Of a stretch of 9,571 nt of DNA, positions 4,762 to 9,571 are shown one piece after another. Positions within the stretch are counted from its first letter, which is position 1, and each line of letters opens with the position of its first letter. The notes beneath the pieces were generated by a model. That model was not told the origin of the DNA. It saw only the letters and a program-made list of their open reading frames with translations, and searched no databases. Origin of the DNA: Micavibrio sp. (GTDB lineage: Bacteria; Pseudomonadota; Alphaproteobacteria; Micavibrionales; Micavibrionaceae). The position numbers and the translations under genes are program-made. The stretch is taken from contig JAMONE010000153.1 of NCBI GenBank assembly GCA_027066695.1, positions 1-9,571 on the forward strand, read 5' to 3'.

Positions 4762-5055
4762 ATACCGAGCAGATCAAAAGAGTGGGACGAAGTAAGTGCT
4801 GTTTTGAAGTTTAATGATGGTGATAACGATGTTGGTAGTGATAACGATCCTCTTGCTGAATGGAAATTGTTAGCAAATGATGTATTTAATCAGGTGGATG
4901 GCTTATTTGATAGTATTTCTGAACTGCCCAAAAAGGATCAAAGAGCAGCGTGGAGACATGCCTCTAACATTATTTTTGAAAACATAGGTACGGTAAATAC
5001 AGCTATTAAAAAAATTAAAAATGATGAATGGTATGCTGGCCCTGATATGGATTAA
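4762..5055 (+). CDS. Small hypothetical protein with probable ATA start (97 aa)
   Basis: I do not recognise a family. The frame is open from just after a TAG at 4747. A good ribosome binding site, AAGGA (4750-4754), is followed after 7 bases by ATA (4762), not ATG. Downstream the only in-frame start-type codon near the beginning is TTG 4804, which has no SD; the sole ATG is two codons from the end. From ATA the protein reads (M)PSRSKEWDEVSAVLKFNDGD and continues. It is acidic (about 19 Asp/Glu, 11 Lys/Arg), with a mainly helical middle (PLAEWKLLANDVFNQVDGLF, then KKDQRAAWRHASNIIFENIG) and no signal peptide. Its stop overlaps the stop of the opposing LpoA-like gene by 4 bases. Promoter, SD and open frame argue for a real gene; ATA may be a rare start or a recent mutation of ATG. 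Confidence 0.6.
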   Translation: MPSRSKEWDEVSAVLKFNDGDNDVGSDNDPLAEWKLLANDVFNQVDGLFDSISELPKKDQRAAWRHASNIIFENIGTVNTAIKKIKNDEWYAGPDMD

Positions 5056-6383
5056 AACCTTCTTCTTTGAAAAGTTCTTGGGGCTTTATCGATTACAACG
5101 ATAGAGCCTTTTTTGTATTCCAATACCGCTAGGCCGCGTTCGACAATACCATCGGGGCGAAAGCGAAATATTCCGTCTACTCCTGCAAATCCATTCGAAT
5201 TTGTGATTGATCTGTGATCGAAAGCAGGGCGATTATTGCGTTCTAACCCTGTACGCGCAAGTATGGCAGCTAGAGCCGTTGCATCATATGCAAGGGAAGC
5301 TATGCGCGGTGGTTTTGCGTAATATATGGAGTTATAGCGACGCTCAAACTTTTGTCGGGATTGAGGGGGGGGTGCGGCAAACCATGCGCCTTCCAAAGAT
5401 TTATCGCTGGCAAGTGTTGCATCATCCATAAGCCCTGTTCCAAGGCGTTTTACAGTGCGTGGTGGCAAGTCATAGTGGCTTAAAAAGCTGCCAACCTGAC
5501 GTGCGATAGTGCCGCCAACGGGCATAAGAACAGCGTCAAACGGCGCGTTATCTCTGTTATTTGCAATATTTTTGTTCGGATCATCATCTTCCAGCATTTC
5601 AACGGCGGCTTTGCGCGCGTCATAGTTGGAAAATCTTCGCACTACAGAGCCAAGATCTCGGCCTTGTGTTGAGAACCGTTCTATGTGTGATGCGTCAATA
5701 TTTATGTTATGCGAGATAGCTTGGTAAGCGGAGACAACAGCATTACCGTAATTATCTTGCGGACTTAGAACTCCAATTCGCCCATAGCCTGCGTTTGTGG
5801 CATAGCTTATAACGCGCTCTATCTGGTCAAAGGGGAGGAAGCCGATTAGGAATGTTTTGCTATTTGCCAGTCTCCAATCAGTGGAAAAGGCAATCATATT
5901 TATATTTGCGCTTGACGTTACTTGGCGTGCAGCCTTTACGGATGGTGAGAATATGGGCCCAATTACAAGCTTTGCGCCATCTTGGATAGCTGCTCTTGCG
6001 GCAATTCTTGCGCCGTTTGGCGTTCCCATTGTGTCTTTGGTTATTATCTCGAAATTATCGTGAGCAATGTCGAATAGTGCCATTTGCGCAGCATTAAGCA
6101 TTGCTTGGCCTAGTTTTTTATGTTGTCCGCTTAATGGTAATAATAGAGCAACCTTAACAGGGGATAGGGCGTTATTTGCATGTGCTTCACCTTGTATTGG
6201 TGCATCAAGGCTTTGTCGCTCTACTGCGCCGACGGAAAGATTATTTGGTGTTTGCTCGGCGGTTGTGGATTGCTCTTTTGGCCATGGTTGAGCGTTGTAA
6301 TTATTGTCAGATGAGACGCAGCCATGTAAGAATATTGATGCGATCATAATAAATATGGCAGGTAATATTGAATCTTTTCGCAT
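5052..6383 (-). CDS. LpoA-like penicillin-binding protein activator, outer-membrane lipoprotein (443 aa)
   Basis: This is a predicted lipoprotein with a periplasmic-binding-protein fold. In gammaproteobacteria the family member LpoA activates the peptidoglycan synthase PBP1A from the outer membrane; the same role here is inferred. ATG 6383 is chosen because it gives a clean signal, MRKDSILPAIFIMIASIFLHGC, with lipobox LHGC and lipidated Cys22; the frame extends upstream but without such features. A low-complexity Gln/Asn/Glu linker covers about residues 23-74. The Peripla_BP_6-like domain follows from KVALLLPLSGQHKKLGQAMLNAAQMAL (77-103), with LVIGPIFSPSVKAA (139-152) and GRIGVLSPQDNYG (201-213). 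E. coli LpoA has an additional N-terminal TPR region that is absent here, as in the shorter alphaproteobacterial forms. It is divergent from rsmI, a conserved linkage. A run of eight C within the Pro codons near residue 337 is notable. Confidence 0.88.
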   Translation of the reverse strand: MRKDSILPAIFIMIASIFLHGCVSSDNNYNAQPWPKEQSTTAEQTPNNLSVGAVERQSLDAPIQGEAHANNALSPVKVALLLPLSGQHKKLGQAMLNAAQMALFDIAHDNFEIITKDTMGTPNGARIAARAAIQDGAKLVIGPIFSPSVKAARQVTSSANINMIAFSTDWRLANSKTFLIGFLPFDQIERVISYATNAGYGRIGVLSPQDNYGNAVVSAYQAISHNINIDASHIERFSTQGRDLGSVVRRFSNYDARKAAVEMLEDDDPNKNIANNRDNAPFDAVLMPVGGTIARQVGSFLSHYDLPPRTVKRLGTGLMDDATLASDKSLEGAWFAAPPPQSRQKFERRYNSIYYAKPPRIASLAYDATALAAILARTGLERNNRPAFDHRSITNSNGFAGVDGIFRFRPDGIVERGLAVLEYKKGSIVVIDKAPRTFQRRRF

Positions 6384-6408
6384 TTGTCTGTTACTCTTTC
6401 GTAAAAGT

Positions 6409-6436
6409 AATATAGAGATGTCAATTATGAGTTCAA
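6409..6436 (-). promoter_or_regulatory. Candidate promoter of the LpoA-like gene, overlapping the rsmI start
   Basis: On the minus strand TTGAAC (6431-6436) and TATATT (6409-6414) are spaced by 16 bases, with 4 and 5 of 6 consensus matches. The predicted start near 6402 leaves a leader of about 19 bases containing AAAGAG. The elements overlap the rsmI ribosome binding site and first codons, because only 43 bases separate the two divergent start codons. Confidence 0.35.
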
Positions 6437-7311
6437 ACGATATAGAAAAACCGCAGATAAATCCAGAGGCTAATATTACTTTGAAGGCTGGATTATATAT
6501 TGTAGCAACCCCGATTGGAAATTTGCGTGATATATCGCTGCGTGCGCTTGATATATTGCGCATAGTTGATGTTATTATGTGTGAAGATACGCGCGTAACG
6601 CGCAAATTGCTTAATGCTTATCAAATTAAGGCGGCTTTGCATTCTTATAACGATCATAGCGATGAGGCGCGGCGTTGCTCTATTATTGAGCGCGTTAAAG
6701 AGGGGCAGGCGGTGGCTTTGGTTAGTGATGCGGGTATGCCGCTTATCTCTGATCCAGGGTATAAATTGGTTAAGGATGCGGGGGAGGCTGGCATTTATGT
6801 GACTACAATTCCCGGAGCGAGTGCGCCGCTGGCGGCGTTGCAGATATCGGGCTTGCCTAGTGATCAATTCTGTTTTCTCGGATTTTTACCGCATAAATCA
6901 GGTGCGCGGAAGAAAATGTTAGAACCATGGAAAAGTGTTCGTGCGACTTTGCTATGTTTTACAAGTGCGCCGCGGCTTTTGGCTAGTATTGAAGATATTG
7001 GCGCGGTTTTGGGTGCGCGTGAAGTGGCGGTTGTGCGCGAGATTACCAAGCTATATGAGGAAATGCGTAAAGGCACTGCGCTTGAGCTATGTTCTTATTA
7101 TGAGGAGCATGGCTTGCCCAAGGGAGAGATAGTGCTGGTAATTGCTCCGCCTGTCGAGGAAGAGATCAGTGAAGAGGCCGTGACTGATATGATACGAGAC
7201 GCACTGAAATCAATGCGAACCAAAGAGGCTGCAAGCTTTGTAGCGCAAAAGACTGGGTTAAAAAAGAATGATCTTTATAATATCGCTTTAGAGGTTAGTT
7301 GTGAGCAATAA
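6427..7311 (+). CDS. rsmI: 16S rRNA (cytidine(1402)-2'-O)-methyltransferase RsmI (294 aa)
   Basis: RsmI transfers a methyl group from S-adenosylmethionine to the 2'-OH of C1402 in the 16S rRNA decoding centre. The tetrapyrrole-methylase (SPOUT-unrelated) fold is clear: LYIVATPIGNLRDISLRAL (23-41), MCEDTRVTRKLL (51-62), ALVSDAGMPLISDPGYKLV (97-115), IPGASAPLAALQISGLPSDQFCFLGFLP (128-155), and EITKLYEE in the second domain. The C-terminal tail (about 245-294) ends in a basic, helical KxAASxVAxKTGLKKNxLYxIAL segment seen in RsmI. ATG 6427 is preferred because a GAGA-type SD is 9 bases upstream; ATG 6418 would add three residues. The first 20 residues are extra compared with compact homologues. 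Its end overlaps the yraN start by 11 bases, indicating translational coupling in one operon. Confidence 0.97.
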   Translation: MSSNDIEKPQINPEANITLKAGLYIVATPIGNLRDISLRALDILRIVDVIMCEDTRVTRKLLNAYQIKAALHSYNDHSDEARRCSIIERVKEGQAVALVSDAGMPLISDPGYKLVKDAGEAGIYVTTIPGASAPLAALQISGLPSDQFCFLGFLPHKSGARKKMLEPWKSVRATLLCFTSAPRLLASIEDIGAVLGAREVAVVREITKLYEEMRKGTALELCSYYEEHGLPKGEIVLVIAPPVEEEISEEAVTDMIRDALKSMRTKEAASFVAQKTGLKKNDLYNIALEVSCEQ

Positions 7312-7681
7312 CCAAGAAACCAACTATTCGCGCGGAGTATGGGCGGAAGAGCAGGCTGCTACTTATCTTGAGGGGCAGGGCTATAAGATTTTGCGCTCTC
7401 GTTACAAGACTAAATTCGGGGAAATTGATTTGATTACTCAAAAGGGTGAGCTGATTTGCTTTGTCGAGGTGAAAGTGCGTGAGAGCGAGGCGCAGGCTCT
7501 TGAATCCATAACTAAACGCGCACGTAAGAGGATCGAAAATTCCGCGCTATTTTTCCTATCCGAAAACCCTGAATTTATGAGTGTTGATATGCGTTTTGAT
7601 GTGATTGCTATATATAAATCGGGACATATGGAGGGTTTTAATATTACCCATCTAGACAATGCGTGGGAAGTTGGCGCATAA
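7301..7681 (+). CDS. yraN: YraN family (UPF0102) endonuclease-like protein (126 aa)
   Basis: This is a small cytoplasmic protein of the UPF0102 family, with a PD-(D/E)XK nuclease-like fold. Key features are RGVWAEEQAATYLEGQGYKIL (11-31), RYKTKFGEIDLI (34-45) with the catalytic-type Glu-x-Asp, and CFVEVKVR (53-60) with the E-x-K pair, spaced as in active nucleases. A basic helix, KRARKRIENSALFFL, and SVDMRFDVIAI follow, as usual for the family. The biological substrate is not settled; a role in DNA repair or processing of foreign DNA has been suggested. The start is GTG 7301 with GAGG six bases upstream, inside the end of rsmI. Length is normal for the family. Confidence 0.95.
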   Translation: MSNNQETNYSRGVWAEEQAATYLEGQGYKILRSRYKTKFGEIDLITQKGELICFVEVKVRESEAQALESITKRARKRIENSALFFLSENPEFMSVDMRFDVIAIYKSGHMEGFNITHLDNAWEVGA

Positions 7682-7713
7682 TGCATATGTTCGAATCAAT
7701 GAAGGGGTTTTTC

Positions 7714-8415
7714 ATGAAAAATTATGCTGTTTTATCTTTAGCTGCGGCTAGCTTATTGTTATCGTCATGCACTCCCGTTAGTCTTGGCATCGGCGCGGGT
7801 GTTGTTGCGGGGACAGCTGCGGTTCAAGAGGGCGGCGTATCGAGCGCTCTTAGTGATGCGCGAATTCAAACTTCGATTAATGATTTGTGGTTTCGCCATG
7901 ATGTTAACATGTTTACCAAGCTTGATTTGACGATTAACCAAGGCAGGGTGCTTATTACTGGCGTTGTGCAAGATCCCTCACACCGCGTTGAAGCGGTGCG
8001 CCTTGCATGGAAACCACGCGGCGTTGTTCAAGTTATCAACGAAGTTAAGGTTGCTGATAGTGAAGGTGTTATTGGATATGCAAAAGATGTGTGGATTTCT
8101 ACGCGCCTGCGCACTGCGCTTATTTTGGATAAGGAAGTAGAGTCGATTAATTATTCCATCGATACCGTGCAAGGTAGCGTATATTTAATGGGCTTTGCGC
8201 AAAATCAAACGGAGCTTAACCACGTGATCGACGTAACGCGCCGTATCGAAAATGTTAAGCAAGTGGTTAGTTATGTTAAGTTGGTTGGCGCGCCCGTTTT
8301 AACCTCTGATAATGCGCGCGCTGCCAATAATTATGATGAAGGCGTTATAGGCAATCAAAGGCAAGAAGATGCAAATGGTGAGCCTATAGACTGGAATCAA
8401 ACCAGCGTTTATTAA
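7714..8415 (+). CDS. dolP: DolP/YraP-like lipoprotein with two BON domains (233 aa)
   Basis: This is a predicted outer-membrane lipoprotein; the E. coli family member DolP helps keep the outer membrane intact and supports the BAM complex. The signal peptide MKNYAVLSLAAASLLLSSC carries lipobox LSSC with lipidated Cys19. After a Gly/Ala-rich stretch (GIGAGVVAGTAAVQEGG) come BON domain 1 (about 49-115, SDARIQTSINDLWF...GRVLITGVV...VVQVINEVKV) and BON domain 2 (about 124-192, KDVWISTRLRTALI...GSVYLMGFAQ...VKQVVSYVKLV). The tail of about 40 residues is polar and beyond the 191-aa E. coli protein. ATG 7714 is chosen for AAGGGG six bases upstream and the lipobox fit; ATG 7681, overlapping the yraN stop as TAATG, would add eleven residues before the signal. 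It follows yraN by 32 bases, so it likely shares the rsmI operon. Confidence 0.9.
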   Translation: MKNYAVLSLAAASLLLSSCTPVSLGIGAGVVAGTAAVQEGGVSSALSDARIQTSINDLWFRHDVNMFTKLDLTINQGRVLITGVVQDPSHRVEAVRLAWKPRGVVQVINEVKVADSEGVIGYAKDVWISTRLRTALILDKEVESINYSIDTVQGSVYLMGFAQNQTELNHVIDVTRRIENVKQVVSYVKLVGAPVLTSDNARAANNYDEGVIGNQRQEDANGEPIDWNQTSVY

Positions 8416-8461
8416 ATTCTGAATATAGCCTTACCCTTGCAGAGTATTCTATAGGGTTGTC

Positions 8462-8481
8462 TGCCTCCTTGTAAGGAGGTA
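8462..8481 (+). promoter_or_regulatory. RNA hairpin sequestering the Shine-Dalgarno of the 57-aa ORF
   Basis: CCTCCTT (8464-8470) and AAGGAGG (8473-8479) are perfect inverse copies two bases apart. In RNA this gives a stem of up to 8 bp including one G-U pair (8462-8469 with 8474-8481) and a UGUA loop. The right arm is the strong SD TAAGGAGGT of the ORF at 8491; the left arm is identical to the anti-SD tail of 16S rRNA. A closed hairpin would hide the SD. No U-tract follows, so it does not look like a terminator. A weaker 5-bp hairpin, ACCCT (8433-8437) with AGGGT (8453-8457), precedes it. Confidence 0.6.
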
Positions 8482-8490
8482 TTATATATC

Positions 8491-8664
8491 ATGGATATTG
8501 ATGATGCAGCTTTGCTAAATTTACGTGAATACGGATCAAAACCTGACGCAAATACTGACTTAAGCCTTATGGCTTTAGCTATGGTTATTTTGAAACTTGG
8601 GGCAGTATATCGCCATAAGCCTCTGTTTGCTAGTGGTGTTTTATATGCACGCTTTGGTGGGTGA
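8491..8664 (+). CDS. Hypothetical microprotein (57 aa)
   Basis: The ORF starts at ATG 8491, 10 bases after TAAGGAGGT (8472-8480), a full-length complement of the 16S rRNA tail. The protein begins MDIDDAALLNLREYGSKPDA, has a hydrophobic stretch DLSLMALAMVILKLGAVY (about residues 23-40) that could be a short membrane or amphipathic helix, and ends RHKPLFASGVLYARFGG. I recognise no family. It lies 75 bases after the DolP-like gene on the same strand, so read-through from that operon is possible. Its stop codon (8662-8664) directly abuts the stop of the convergent minus-strand gene. Strong SD and reasonable composition favour a real gene, but short length leaves doubt. Confidence 0.55.
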   Translation: MDIDDAALLNLREYGSKPDANTDLSLMALAMVILKLGAVYRHKPLFASGVLYARFGG

Positions 8665-9571
8665 TTACCAAAATTCTGGGTCATTTGCTATTTCAGTTCC
8701 GCGCTCTATTTTTGTGATTTCTTGTCTTATCAAGTTGGCTGCGTCGTCAGGGGCGGATGCCCAGCTGAATAGTATTTCATTTTTGTTGTGCGGATTTTCA
8801 TCAAAATCGAAGATATTGTCTTCTGTCATGTTTAGGTAGTTAGTTAAATCGTCATTACCCATCTTAAATAATGCCATTTTGATATCATGCATATATCTAT
8901 AAACTAATTTAGGATCTTCAGGATTTCTATCTATTTTATCAACTATGCTCTGTAATATCTCTGTGTCGGATAGATCTTCTATATTAATGTCGGGAGCGGA
9001 GGGTTGCTCTTGAAGGGTTTTTTTTTCGTTGTAATTTGTTTTGCTATCTGCGGCAGGGCGTTCTGCAGCTTTGGCTTTATCTAAATTTTTCTGAAGAACT
9101 TGGATAAGGCTTTCTGAAGCTGTTAACCCATCTTCGGATTTGTACCTATAGGTATCGCCTCTCCCTTTTATTTCTGAAGGTATTTTCTCAACTGCGCCGA
9201 AACGTATTGCCGCTAGCTCACCGCTACGGTTGGCTACGGTTGGTGTTTCTTTACCTGTTAATTTTATAGCCATGCTCAAATCATTATAGAATGTGGATGG
9301 TCTTGTTTTGTCATCGGTCATTTTTAAAATGGCCATATATAGCTCTTTTTCAGGGCATTGCGCGAGATAAACAGGGGGAATATTTGCGTTATGATCAAAA
9401 ATCAGAGTGGTTAGCTCGCCCATATGCTCATCACTGATGGTCTCATTTGGCTCGTAACCAGATAGGATTTTACGCATTGCTGTGCCTGTGTCTATAGGTT
9501 TTTTATTTCCTTCATATCGCATGGCACTTCCGTCATGCAGAGGAGGAGCTGTCCTTTGCGCCTCATCATTT
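8665..9571 (-). CDS. Hydrophilic hypothetical protein, probably cut at its N-terminus by the window edge (at least 302 aa visible)
   Basis: I recognise no family. The frame stays open through the right edge, reading NDEAQRTAPPLHDGSAMRYE before the first Met at 9522, so the gene probably starts outside the window. ATG 9522 with GGAAG four bases upstream is an alternative start (285 aa). The protein has no signal peptide or membrane helix. A first helical block (about residues 16-105 from Met 9522) is followed by a Lys/Glu/Ala/Pro-rich linker (about 140-180, DKAKAAERPAADSKTN...), then an acidic helical C-terminal block (LSDTEILQSIVDKIDRNPEDPKLVYRYMHDIKMALFKMG) ending DPEFW. The two-block layout could suit an adaptor or secreted effector, but nothing shows this. 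A run of nine A occurs in NEKKT of the linker (9018-9026). Confidence 0.78.
   Translation of the reverse strand, partial: NDEAQRTAPPLHDGSAMRYEGNKKPIDTGTAMRKILSGYEPNETISDEHMGELTTLIFDHNANIPPVYLAQCPEKELYMAILKMTDDKTRPSTFYNDLSMAIKLTGKETPTVANRSGELAAIRFGAVEKIPSEIKGRGDTYRYKSEDGLTASESLIQVLQKNLDKAKAAERPAADSKTNYNEKKTLQEQPSAPDINIEDLSDTEILQSIVDKIDRNPEDPKLVYRYMHDIKMALFKMGNDDLTNYLNMTEDNIFDFDENPHNKNEILFSWASAPDDAANLIRQEITKIERGTEIANDPEFW

Noticed and set aside
6304..6426. Longer rsmI frame beginning at 6304
   Set aside because: It would overlap the signal peptide of the divergent LpoA-like gene and has no SD; the RsmI domain begins after 6427.
6384..6605. N-terminal 74-residue extension of the LpoA-like protein
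   Set aside because: It is antisense to the rsmI start, and only ATG 6383 yields a lipoprotein signal with the Cys at position 22.
8219..8234. CACGTG in the DolP-like gene as a second parS
   Set aside because: Only the central CACGTG core is present; the flanking TGTTT and AAACA arms are missing.
9540..9557. AGGAGGAG followed by TTG on the plus strand, a possible gene leaving the right edge
   Set aside because: The GGAGG arises from Pro-Pro codons of the opposing open frame, and too little sequence remains to test it.
1..9571. CRISPR arrays, tRNA genes, insertion sequences and prophage genes
   Set aside because: No spaced direct repeats, cloverleaf-like segments, transposase or phage structural motifs were seen on either strand.

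Overview
The window reads as chromosomal DNA from a Gram-negative proteobacterium, most likely an AT-leaning alphaproteobacterium. The support is outer-membrane machinery (a beta-barrel protein and two lipoproteins with clear lipoboxes) and a conserved envelope/housekeeping cluster: an LpoA-like lipoprotein divergent from rsmI-yraN, followed by a BON-domain lipoprotein. Small dispersed palindromic repeats of the GTCATT...AATGAC kind also fit. The species cannot be named from this sequence. No tRNA, rRNA, CRISPR array, transposase or phage gene was seen.

Layout. Positions 1-450 hold no gene. They carry a perfect parS-like centromere site (91-106), a probable promoter and ribosome binding site for a leftward gene lying off the left edge, and a cluster of palindromic repeats. 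Then come an MscS-family channel (minus), a small very acidic protein (plus), a TetR-type regulator (minus), a two-gene minus-strand unit (a DUF2946-like Cys-containing protein, then a Met/His-rich outer-membrane beta-barrel) closed by a terminator, and a small hypothetical gene (plus) whose best start codon is ATA. Next is the envelope cluster: LpoA-like lipoprotein (minus), then rsmI, yraN and a DolP-like two-BON-domain lipoprotein (plus). The right end holds a 57-residue microORF whose Shine-Dalgarno sits inside a hairpin, and a hydrophilic protein of unknown function (minus) that is probably cut by the window edge.

How it works together. The LpoA/RsmI/YraN/DolP neighbourhood is a known conserved linkage between cell-wall synthesis control, 16S rRNA methylation and outer-membrane integrity. 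The DUF2946-like/beta-barrel pair looks like a metal-related (perhaps copper) envelope unit; this is inferred from Met, His and Cys content and family context. Three short plus-strand genes (104, 97 and 57 residues) each end tail-to-tail against a minus-strand gene with a 16-base gap, a 4-base overlap and direct abutment respectively, leaving no room for ordinary terminators.

The observations most worth following up are the parS site, the SD-sequestering hairpin with its microORF, the ATA start behind a good SD, and the mirror-image divergent promoters at 4651-4728.
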